Positions 24,108 to 33,879 of a stretch of 64,000 bases of DNA are shown here, one piece after another. The notes beneath the pieces are model-generated. The model was not told the origin of the DNA, did not search any database, and worked only from the letters and a program-made list of their open reading frames with translations. The position numbers and the translations under genes were made by a program. Within the stretch, counting starts at the first letter, position 1. Every line of letters begins with the position of its first letter. This DNA is from Trileptium ribeirensis. Its lineage: Eukaryota > Nematoda > Enoplea > Enoplida > Thoracostomopsidae. Location: positions 23,129-87,128 of the forward strand of contig JASANE010021112.1 of assembly GCA_030248225.1 (NCBI GenBank), written 5' to 3'.

Positions 24108-24162
24108 GTAAGTCATAAGCGAATGCTTATTTTTTTATTTTCAAGATGGAATACTTGTGTAA

Positions 24163-24420
24163 CAGTTAAGAGAAATGAATTATATTGAAAATAATCTTTA
24201 TCTTCAACAAACGTTAGGATAATATATCTCGAGGTTGATTGTAGGAGTATGAAGTTAGATTTGGAAGAACCGAATAATGTTGTATATGTAGTTAAGAGAA
24301 ATGAATTATATTGAAAATAATCTTTATCTTCAACAAACGTTAGGATAATATATCTCGAGGTTGATTGTAGGAGTATGAAGTTAGATTTGGAAGAACCGAA
24401 TAATGTTGTATATGTAGTTA
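24163..24420. repeat. Tandem duplication, about 127-bp unit x2, right arm
   Basis: Two nearly perfect copies starting GTTAAGAGAAATGAATTATA and including ATATCTCGAGGTTGATTG. The open frame translated across them on the minus strand simply repeats itself and is not a gene. Confidence 0.9.
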
Positions 24421-25009
24421 CAGTCGGAATTAAGTACTCCAAAATTGAAACAAATTTCGTTCGATTTCGATTCTTTTCGTTTAAATCAAAATTACTATAT
24501 TAATTTAACCAATTTCGATTACGTTAAAATTAAAAAACTAATTAATAATAAAAATGTTAGTTTGCGTTTAATTTAACGAGTTCCTTTTAAGCGAACATCG
24601 ATCGATTGCGATATCGTTCGATTTCGTCTGCGTTCGATTTTATGTGCACTGTCTTATTCTGATTGTAACTGTACTAAAAGCTATAATTTTTGTAATTTGA
24701 GCAGTTTTTCCATGAAAATTATACGTGAAATAAAAAATTTTTAACGTTTCATTTAATGAACTAAAATGGTGAAATTTGAAATTTTTGTCAATTTACAGAC
24801 GTAACGAAATGGATTGCGACTGTTACAATAGTATGTAAAATAAAATATGGTGCCTGAAAATGTTTAAAAGTATTAGTTAAATCTTAAATGAATTTTTCTT
24901 GAAATATAATTTTATACAGCAATAAAATACAGTCTCATACAAAAGTAATGCGCAAAATGACAAACCCAATCATGTCCGTTCCCGTCCAAAAGAAATTGCG
25001 TCCGCCGTG

Positions 25010-25445
25010 TTTGGGCGAAAATGCTCCCGTACGAAATTGCTTCCGTCTGCGACCAGTCGAAATTACGTCCGCGGGGGCCTTGCAAGATCTTGGCCGTCCG
25101 CGTCGAGACAAAAGTGCGTCCACCGGCGCCTTACAAAATATCGTCCGTTAGCGTCCAGACGAAACTGGGTCCGCCGGCACCTTACAAAATCTTCTTTGTT
25201 CGCGTGCAGACGAAACTGCGTCCGCCGGTGCCTTACAAAATCTTGTCTGTTCGCGTACAGACGAAACTGCGTCCGCCAGCGCCTTACAAAATCTCGTCCG
25301 TTTGCGTCCAGACGAACCTGCGCCTGCCGCTGCCTTACAAAATCTCCTCTGTCCGCATCCAGACGAAACTGCTTCCAGCGGCGCCCTACAGAATCTCGTC
25401 CGTCTGCGTCCAACGCAATTTCGTCGTACTGCGTTTTGCGTCGTT
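25010..25445. repeat. 51-bp minisatellite, right arm
   Basis: About 8.5 units. The clearest consecutive units start at 25,159, 25,210 and 25,261 with ACGAAACTG(G/C)GTCCGCC. Mirror of 20,640-21,080. All long frames across it follow the repeat. Confidence 0.9.
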
Positions 25446-25840
25446 CCGCGTGTGTACTTGCATTTGTCCGCGACTATAATATTAAATTTTTACAGATTGC
25501 AAGACGGGTTAGAAGATATTATTATTGTGAAATTAATTCTATTGCAAATGAAACAGGCCGAAAACGCGAAAACACCTAGAACTGTGTGAATTGTCTATTA
25601 TCAACGAGAACTAAAGCGTTAATTTGCGCAGCTGTTTGCTGTGAACACGGAATGAATTTAATTTATAGTTTCCGAGCGAAATAAATATCACAAACGATGC
25701 GTACTGTGTACCTACATAAAGCCATCACCGAAAACCTAGAGGCTCACTGAGGAGCTGTCACTTCTTCGTATTGTAAGGACGGCAATTATTGGCTCCGGAA
25801 TAATTGCACACTTAGTATTGTTTTAATTTACAACTATTAG

Positions 25841-25978
25841 GCGTCAATCACTCGTTGCAGTCAACCACTAGCTGGCTTTAGTGCTCGTTGTTTGGAGGAC
25901 GAACAGCTGTTCGAGCACATCCTTGCCACAAATGGTGATCAATCTTCCGAGCTTTACGTTATCGATACTAGGCCTAAA
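25841..25978 (+). CDS. Myotubularin-family phosphatase exon (46 codons)
   Basis: Acceptor AACTATTAG, donor GTAAGT, phase 0. It follows the 23,979 exon in frame, giving ITRCSQPLAGFSARCLEDEQ and YVIDTRPK, a hallmark of MTM1/MTMR proteins. The next expected element, the AMANR-like segment and then the CxxGWDRT catalytic loop, is not seen in the rest of the arm. The active site is therefore not shown by this window. Confidence 0.9.
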
Positions 25979-26029
25979 GTAAGTATTGTTGTAATGCAGT
26001 GCACTACCCAATTATCTTTAATCATTTCA

Positions 26030-26620
26030 TGCCCACTAGATTCAAATGGATCGAAGATACGTTATGAGTCGTTGTGTTTACTGAGTTTGTCGTTTGCTGT
26101 ACGTTTGCACGTGCGTTGTTATTCGCTCGCGTTGTGAGGTTCCTTAAGGAACCGAGCAATAGCTTTCAGATAGTTCAGTAGTTTGCGTACACAACTTTCA
26201 CCCGTACGTCTCCGATCCGCTTCCTGGCACCGGCTTGAGTTTGTCAAACATTGTACGATACACAAATTAATAATTCGAGCATGAGAGTGTTGATTATTGC
26301 CAATCATATAGCTAATCTTTTCATGCTCACTAGGTCTAAATGGACGTAACGCACGCCGTGAGTCGTTTATTTACTGAATTTGTCGTATACTATTATACGT
26401 TTGCACGGGCGTTGTTATTCGATCGCAATGTGTGGTTTCTTAAGGAACCTAGCAACAGCTCCTACATAGCTCAGTAGTTTGCGTAAGCAGGTTTCATTCA
26501 TACGTCTCGGGTTCGATCACTCGCGCCGTTTTGAGTTTATCAAATATTACACGACACAAATTAACTCTAGCATGAAGAGCTGAAAATACTAGTCGCGTTT
26601 AATTGGCTCATTTCCTAAGT
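26030..26620 (+). repeat. Tandem tRNA-like repeat (about 290 bp x2), right arm
   Basis: Units 26,030-26,325 and 26,326-26,620. The second has ATAGCTCAGTAGTTTGCG and GGGTTCGATCAC in tRNA-like spacing. The first keeps the A-box-like part and a perfect 16-bp palindrome GGTTCCTTAAGGAACC. Mirror of the left-arm pair. Confidence 0.65.
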
Positions 26621-27309
26621 GAATTGCGAAACATGTGGTCAGAAATCAAGTTATGTGAGAGACTTTACTGATATAGTGGACCCAAGTAATTGGACTGACA
26701 AAGACTTGTCATATTGCGTTATAAAGTTGTAACGGGTTTTTTGATGTTTTACCATCCTTGTGATATCTCAAAAATGGACGTTTGTTTATTCATTTTGGTG
26801 GTATCCAGACTAAATTGTATACTCATTAGGCAACATTTTACTTCGCAGGGAAGGTAGAGCCCATGAAAATTGGGTTCCATGCTACACTGTCGATAAAAAA
26901 TTTTAGGCTCCTTCAGGTCATTCCCTCAGTGTTATTGTAAAAAAAAAATAGGAGGTGACTTATTACAACTAAAATTTTGAACTGGAACTATAATAATTGC
27001 AAATAGCCGTTGGGTGGAGTTTTGGCATTTTGAACTACAATACGTTCTTTGATTCTCGCATATAAATATAAAGCAGCCTGTTTTTTGTTTCAACCGACCG
27101 GCTGATGTTGCAGAAAGAACTTATTGTATGGAATGGGCATATCGTATATTATTTTTTGTAAACGAACGTTTTAAGTTATTCCACAATTTTGCGGACTACT
27201 TGGTTTGATCGACAAAAGGGGAAGCAGTACATGGAAAGTTTTACTGTGTACGGGTGGGAGCTGAAGCCTAAGATTAGAGCGCCCTTTAAAATTTTGATGT
27301 TTGGACACC

Positions 27310-28640
27310 CGCAGATACTATGTACATATTTGTGTATGTGTAATACAATGTATATATATAATTATTATATTATGCTGTACCACACATTCTAGTTTCCTGC
27401 GCATTATTACTACGTAATATTTTTCAAACGGAACGAGCGATGCGAGTGGAGTTTCCACTGACTTCGCTAGGAAGGGAAATCGAAAAAATTTTTTTGTCTG
27501 CCGCTGTGATTTATAACTCATTTTTAGGTGGACGGATTTCGTCAAATTTTTGGTTGGATAACAAAAGTGACGACGATGTGCGGTTTAGTTGAGCACGAAT
27601 AGCTCTGACCCCATCACCCAGGTCAAAATGGCACAAAACGGTTTTAAAGGATTCGTTTAAGCCATACGGTTACCAGTTTTTTGCAGTCCATATCTCACAA
27701 CACATGCTTCGCATCGACTACACAGAATCAGGTCATCGAGATCTAGCAACTTTGTTGATCAAGACATTTTTGAGGGCCATTCTCTGGGCCGCTGTGGGGC
27801 TGAATATTGGTCTTAAAGTCCCTTTGCCAGAAATAACGATTTTTCAAATTTCCCCTCCTTATTGCTTGTTTTTACCTTTCAATGAATGCATTATGTTATC
27901 AAGCACGCTGAATACGATGGGTTTGCTATCTATAGTACAACATGACTGTAATAATACCTTTGATCGGGGTTTCAAGGTTTTTTGCTCGACGAACTTGATT
28001 TTTAAAATGTGCTTTTTTCACTTGTCTGATTGTGTGTTGCGTGCATGGCACCAAGAATGGTTTATGTTATAGGTATTTCTTAAAGATGAATTCAATTATT
28101 TAGTTATCTAGTGTCCACGGTGCATATTTAATTGGTTTTCCATGGATTTAGGGTCAATGCATTTGATTTTCAGAATATAGTCTCTCTTCAGTTGTTTGGT
28201 TACATGTTTAGTGCAGGTCATAAAGAATTGTCTATATTCGTTTTTCGGTGGGCTGAGTACGATGGTTTAGTTATCTAAAGTCCAGCTTGCATATTTCATG
28301 CCTTTTAATATAAGTTTCAATGTGTTGAGGGTCACTGAACCCAATTTTCAGAAAATATTCTGTATTACGTTATTTGGTTACCTGTCGCATATAGATCATT
28401 CAAGAATTATATACGTCTTCCGGTAGGCTGAATACTATGGTTTGGTTATCTAGAGACCAGCACAAATACTTGATGAGTTGTCAGTTGTTTTCGATGTGTT
28501 TGGGGTCGACGAGGTTTCAGGATTTTCGATGATTTCAGCGTTACAGAGGTTTTAGGATGGTATATTCATCAAACACATCTTGTTACAGGTCATTAAACAA
28601 AATAATTTTAAAATGAAACAACCATCCCTCCGTTTTACCC
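27310..28640. repeat. Dispersed repeat family B, copy 4 (right outer)
   Basis: Reverse complement of 17,450-18,780. The 75-codon frame at 27,318-27,545 and its mirror at 18,540-18,767 are identical translations but have no family resemblance, so I treat them as repeat sequence. Confidence 0.7.
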
Positions 28641-28981
28641 TCGTTTGCTTGTTACTAGTATAATAAATTATGTTTGTATATTGATGGAAATTTATTACAT
28701 TACACTGCTAAATTTGCCTATATAAAGTTGTGCATGTTTTTGGCATAAATTGTAGTGTAGTTTAAGCAAAGTCACACCCCTAGGAATGTATTGAAAACCT
28801 GTATACTGACTGTTTTAGGGTGATGGCCGCGAAAATAAACTACCTAATGTTGTCTGCACGATAACCATTAGGACATATAAAGGTCATAATTAGTAGGAAA
28901 TTTATATTTTGCTAAAATCAGCCTGGAAGGACTATCTTCGCTACCGACAACTTTCTGCACGATAACCATAACCCTGTGGTA

Positions 28982-31257
28982 GGTCGTCCTAACAATGCCT
29001 GCCAATTATGTGTTGTCTACGTACACTAAAATCAGATTCAAACAATTGAGTAAAAATAGCTCCGACAGCATTCTGTGAAAGCAGCAAAAGCCTACTAATG
29101 TGCCTCAAAAATTGTTTAGTCTTTTATATCCCCAAATTTTCTTAACTCGGTGAGATAGAGGAAATTTTGAGGGCTACTGAAGCCCGACGGAGGCTAATTC
29201 CCCGTCCCTAATCTGCGGTTCTTCCAAGCTCAAACACGGCATGAGCATGGACGTTCAACGAAGCTGCAGATTTGGAAAACGATTAAAACAAAGCATCGAA
29301 CAAGTCCTATCTTGTGATATGCACGTGCCAAGGAATTTACCGTGGTCGGCTCAGGAAGAATTCGTTGATCCTACCTCAAGTGAAGCAAATAATGTAAAAC
29401 TTGGACGAGAAACACCCAATTTGTACGCTTACCTAAGACCACGGGGAATCAGACACTCGACTTGGTTGGTGGATTTTCCACCTGTCGGTACCTTGTACCC
29501 TAAGTCGCCTCGCACTTTCACTTCGAAAGTTAAAAAGTGTACATATCTTGTGCGGAAGGGACACGCACATTCACTGGGAACCTAAACGAACGGCCTTTAC
29601 AATTACACAGCAGGGAAATTAGACCCCTGCGTACGCCGATCCTTGCTCACACTTACGTTCTTTGATCCTTGGGGCAGCACCAGCTGAACCCCTCGCGAGG
29701 TGTATTGCTGCGCGGGAAATCCTTCACGACCGATCCCATACGAAGCGAAAAGCGAAAAAACGAAAAGCCGCCGAGTTAGGACGAGTTGGGAGGGTTGAAC
29801 AATCCAAATTCAAACAGATCGGCACGCTAATTGGGCTGAAGTAGGAAGTTGCGTGTCCCGAAAGTAGTCGTAATAGTTTAAGTTAAGTTGGGACCGGAAA
29901 TTGTTCGAACATTATGAGTTTAGAATCCAATTTCGCTGGACATCCGGCGATGAGGACGGGAAGTAAGGACTTTGAAATCTACTTTTCTTGGGAAAATTTG
30001 GACAAAAATCACAGATGGTCAACTTCCGAGTACTCGGAAGATTCAAACTTTAAGTCGGCAAATTTAATTGAAGCCGACTCTCTTTAAGGACATCGACGGT
30101 TTACGGTAGCCGTCAAGACTTCATTTTCCGGAAGTGTCCCCAATTGGACACTGGACAGAAAACCCAAAAAAGTGGGCGTCAAGAAGTCGCCAACGATTGG
30201 ACGGCGACAAAATCGCCATCGTAACATACAGGCGAAAATTTCGAGGTTACGACCAACGCGTCGAATCTTGGAATCAGTTTGACTTCGGCAGCGCGGAGTT
30301 CGGTCGACTCTACTGACCGGCTCCGACGCAGGATTTCACGCATTAACTGTATGTTGTTTTCACTTGCTCGGTGGCTTTTCGTTTCTTCGCTTTTCGCTTC
30401 GTATGGGATCGGTCGTGAAGGATTTCCGCGCAGGTATACACCTCGCGAAGGGGGTTCAGCTGGTGCTGCCCCAAGGATCAAAGAACGTAAGTGTGAGCAA
30501 GGATCGGCGTATGCAGGGGTCTAATTTCCCTGCTGTGTGAATTGTAACAGGCCGTTCGTTTAGGTTCCCAGTGAATGTAGCGTGTTCCCTTTATATAAAC
30601 AGACTCATTACCTTTTGAAGTTCTACCCGTGGGTCCCGCTGAAGTGCTACACACAGACCCCACTTAGAATGAATATCTAGGATCGAATTCCGAAGTGAAA
30701 GTGCGAGGCGACTTAGGGTACATAGGTACCGAGCATAGGGAAAATTCACCAACCAAGTCGAAGTCAGTCTGATTCCCCGTGGTCTTAGGTAAGGCGTAAC
30801 AAATTGGGCGCTTCTCGTCCAAGTTTTACATTATTTGCTTCTCTTGAGGTAGGATCAACGAATTTTTCCTGAGCCGACCACGGTAAAATTCCTTGGACGT
30901 GCATATCACAAGATAAGGACTTGTTCGATGCTTTGTTTTAATTGTTTTCCAAATTTGCAGCTTCGTTGAACGTCCAATGCTCATGCCGTGTTTGAGCTTG
31001 GACAGAACCGCAGATTAGGGACGGGGGACTAGCCTCCGTCGGGCTTCAGTAAGCCCTCAAAATTTCCTCTATCTCACCGAGTTAAGAAAATTTGGGGATA
31101 TAAAAGACTAAACAATTTCTAGGCACATTAACTTGAGCTTAAGGTCTTTGCTGCTTTCACAGAATGCTGTCTCGGAGTCATTTTTACTCAATTGTTTGAA
31201 TCTGATTTTAGTGTACGTAGACAACATAATCGGCAGGCATCTCGTTAGGACGACTGA
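28982..31257. mobile_element. Second large inverted repeat, foldback-like element
   Basis: Left arm about 28,982-29,765, right arm about 30,366-31,257, centre about 600 bp. The outer ends match as GTCGTCCTAAC, then ATGCCTGCC and CTACGTACACTAAAATCAG. Inner ends match through CTTTTCGCTTCGTATGGGAT. The right arm has an extra 100 bp or so (about 30,590-30,690). No transposase is recognised and no clear target duplication was found. It abuts the giant palindrome, so it may have inserted at its edge or may be part of the same rearrangement. Confidence 0.78.
30023..30321. repeat. Cluster of short perfect palindromes in the element centre
   Basis: An 18-bp perfect palindrome, CTTCCGAGTACTCGGAAG (30,023-30,040), is followed by AGTCGGC/GCCGACT (30,053-30,079), GACGG/CCGTC (30,095-30,114), AGTGTCC/GGACACT (30,133-30,152), GGCGA/TCGCC (30,203-30,217) and CGGTC/GACCG (near 30,301-30,320). 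They follow each other without overlap. Confidence 0.8.
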
Positions 31258-31432
31258 CCAGAGGAACGCTAGGTGACCACCCCATGACCTCTATGATCAC
31301 AAAATTTGGCTAAGGGAACAAGACCCCCAGCCGACCAAAATTCCGACGACCCCTTTCGGTGCCGCGAACGCATCGTTTGTGGTGATACACAAGTTCGGAC
31401 TCCAAATAACTATGTCGCTAAAATAATTAAAT

Positions 31433-31778
31433 TTACTGGTGTTAACCACAGCACCACGCAATGGTCTTCCCTGGAGACCACTGTTTAAAGGAAACAGAAT
31501 TAACGCTTGCCCCTGCGCCATTGCTAGAAACCGCCTTTGCGGGAGAAACACGTTGTGTCCCCGCCTTGAAACAAAATTTTGAGACTTTCTAAAACTAAAG
31601 AAAACTTACCTCCTCGCCCTGGCCTTTTTGGCCCCAAACCGGGCGAGAGCAAAACCCCTTTTTCTTTTTGGAGCGAGTCGATCGCTGAGTTTAACCAGGT
31701 TTCACTATTTATCATGAGTGCCCGTTAGGCTATGTACTATATATGCCCAGTTTCGCTTTCTCTATACTTTCAGTATCA
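31433..31778. repeat. Hairpin-rich tract, upstream part
   Basis: TGGTG/CACCA (about 31,437-31,455), TGGTCT/AGACCA (31,462-31,480), CTGTTT/AAACAG (31,481-31,497), CTCGCCC/GGGCGAG (31,613-31,647) enclosing GGCC/GGCC (31,621-31,633), AGCGA/TCGCT (31,672-31,686) and ATACT/AGTAT (31,764-31,776). All arms pair perfectly. Confidence 0.7.
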
Positions 31779-31799
31779 GCTAGTTACATTTTCCCGTAG

Positions 31800-31872
31800 T
31801 GTGAGTTGATCCTGCACGGAGAATTTAAGTCCGCTGCAGAATCTTACGCTCTAACCATTCAGCCATAGGAAC
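31800..31872 (-). repeat. tRNA-like sequence (pol III promoter-like)
   Basis: On the minus strand TGGCTGAATGGTTAGAGCG (31,865-31,847) is a good A box, and GCAGGATCAACTC (31,815-31,803) is a weaker B box. A TAAG/CTTA anticodon-stem-like pair lies between. No acceptor stem closes it. It lies immediately beside the densest hairpin array, so a pol III transcript would run away from that array. Confidence 0.5.
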
Positions 31873-31873
31873 A

Positions 31874-32129
31874 CACCAACGTTTACTATTACGTTGGTGA
31901 TAACTCAACTGCACAACACAGCAGTTGAGACACTGCATACGGCAGTGTAATAGGACGACGAAATCGTCGTTAGAGAGAGGCAAAGAAAAACGACAAGGAG
32001 ACGAACCAAAGGACGCAAGAGCGTCCCGGGCCGATCGCCCAAGGGCCCGAGTGGTGCAAACGACCACATTAGGCAGGAAACAAGGCTAATTTAGCCTTTG
32101 GTTAGGTGTAGTCCGTCAGAAAAAGGACT
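31874..32129. repeat. Dense array of nine consecutive perfect hairpins
   Basis: Arms in order: CACCAACGT/ACGTTGGTG (31,874-31,899, 9 bp), CTCAACTGC/GCAGTTGAG (31,904-31,929, 9 bp), ACACTGC/GCAGTGT (31,930-31,948), ACGACGA/TCGTCGT (31,955-31,970), GGACGC/GCGTCC (32,011-32,026), CGGGCC/GGCCCG (32,027-32,049), GTGGT/ACCAC (32,051-32,067), AAGGCTAA/TTAGCCTT (32,082-32,098) and AGTCC/GGACT (32,110-32,129). Stems differ in sequence but tile almost end to end. Function unknown. Confidence 0.82.
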
Positions 32130-32920
32130 CGCCGCCTCGCCCAAGAAAAAACCCAACATCAAAACCAAGAGCGAAAGTAGCTGTCTACCAAAATTAAGGG
32201 AAAATCAACCGGCTGGACGATTGTCCCGCAAGTCGTTTAAAAGGACGCATCACGCCGCGTTGCAACCATAACCGTGTCCCGTCGGCTTGGATTACAGGAA
32301 ACTGTTCCATTTTTCTACTTCATTTGCCCCCCCCCGTCTTCTTCGTTCGGTCAGTCGTACTATTAGGTAGGTAGGGATGCCAAACGCTATAGGGCGAAAT
32401 TATGCATAGGCGCAAATGTGAATATATCTGGAGGATAAATTTCCGGAGTCGGTGTTACCTTATGTAGCTCTGCAACTAGGCTGTCGAGCCCGTGTAGTCA
32501 GTCCCGAACACCGCTTTTCCCGCCGCCCATCTTAAGTATTCGTCGCCCAGAGCGACCTGCAATGAGGAGCGATTTCTGAAGCACTCTAGGGCCCCTGCTC
32601 AGTGCACTGCATAGCTGAGTAGCTCGCTAATATTGAGTCGAAGCAGGGATAACCGCCCCTAGTTCGCAACTTGGCGAATAACCGTACGCTCCTCCCTTGT
32701 TCTTTTCGTTTTACGTCCCATGCCACTATGTTGTGTTGAACTGCATTGACCACAGCGAGATATTACTAGGCTTCCCCGATCCGTTTTATTAGTCCCGCCA
32801 CCTAGGAACACTCGCCCCTCGATAACGGTTGAACTATGTAAATAAACGTTGTATCTTAGACATTGCGTTCAGACTTATTTCATTCCGAGACGCTAGGGAT
32901 TTCGGCTTTCTACATGGTTT

Positions 32921-33771
32921 GTCCGCACGGACGAGCAGGCCCTGCTCGCCATGGCTTGCGTGCGAGAATGCCGCAAGCACTGGCGCGCATGGCCTTCTAA
33001 TCTATCTATTTGCGCTTTACCGGATCTAGGAAATGAAACAATTGGAAAACGTTACCAAAAGTTGACCCGTTAGTGACAGTGACTCAAAATTTGTTAGGCA
33101 TCCTCTTTATTTTGATAGGCTAAAACTTTCACTGGTCCAGGTACCAGTACGCTTGCTTAGAATTTACTGATAAGTGCAGGCCACGCCATTGATAATCCGA
33201 CACTAAATACTCAGGGCTTGTCGGAACCCTGTGGGGGCCACATAGGTCAATGCTCTAACACGGAGCATACCGCGATTTTAACTAGGCAAATCGTCTTGAG
33301 CTTCGAATTTCTAGGGACTTTTTCACATTCTATTTCAAAACTCACTACGCTAAAATAGATCTTAACAACTTCCGATGAGTCTAAGATAGGGAATAGCGGC
33401 TAAGCTCCATGACCTGCGAGCAGGTGTCGGTGCTAGCCTCCCTGGGGGACCTCAGAAATCATACCGGATACTAGACACGTGCGCAACCCTTCGGGCGGGG
33501 TCCGAACACGCCCCGTGAAGCGCGCCTGCGGCCTGCTAAGCTGCGTAACTTCTTGGGTCTGACCAAGAATAGGTTTAAAAATTTATAATCACGGTCCACC
33601 CTTGAGGTTACGATAGCCGGGGTCGTATGGGCATGGTGTTAGGAAGTTGCGCCATGCAGCTGCGTCACCGGTTATTACAACGTATGGGGGCCACGCCGTG
33701 AGCGGCGTAAATTTTCATTTAAATCCCAAGTAGTGAGTTTAAAATTGTGTTCAAACCTCATGCCATGAGCG
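32921..33771. repeat. Hairpin-rich tract, downstream part
   Basis: GTCCG/CGGAC (32,921-32,932), CGAGCAGG/CCTGCTCG (32,932-32,948), GCTTGCG/CGCAAGC (32,954-32,978), ACTGGT/ACCAGT (near 33,132-33,150), CAGGG/CCCTG (33,212-33,231), TGTGG/CCACA (33,230-33,242), ATGCTC/GAGCAT (33,250-33,268), ACCTGC/GCAGGT (33,412-33,425), TTCTTGG/CCAAGAA (33,550-33,569), GCATGG/CCATGC, CGCCG/CGGCG and CTCAT/ATGAG up to about 33,771. No open frame of note is present. Confidence 0.7.
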
Positions 33772-33879
33772 CCAAGTTCTTCGTCCTACTCCATGAAGGA
33801 AGTCTGAATTTTACCTCACCTACAAACAGCAAACCGGTTCAATTCTACCTTTATATGGACCTCTCGCAGTAGGGACCCG

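Larger units (their letters stand above)
23222..28970. repeat. Right arm of giant imperfect palindrome
   Basis: Reverse complement of 17,117-22,895. The arm ends abruptly at about 28,970, partway into the second 103-bp unit, where the next inverted-repeat element starts (about 28,982). The myotubularin exons in this arm are both intact. Confidence 0.93.

Noticed and set aside
24940..25460. CRISPR-like array
   Set aside because: Units are contiguous and variable, with no constant repeat separated by unique spacers; the context is animal DNA.
25007..25589. 190-codon Arg/Cys-rich frame and its overlaps
   Set aside because: Same minisatellite in the right arm; open in several frames because the unit is a multiple of three.
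31800..31872. Functional tRNA gene on the minus strand
   Set aside because: Good A box but weak B box and no acceptor stem; read as tRNA-derived.
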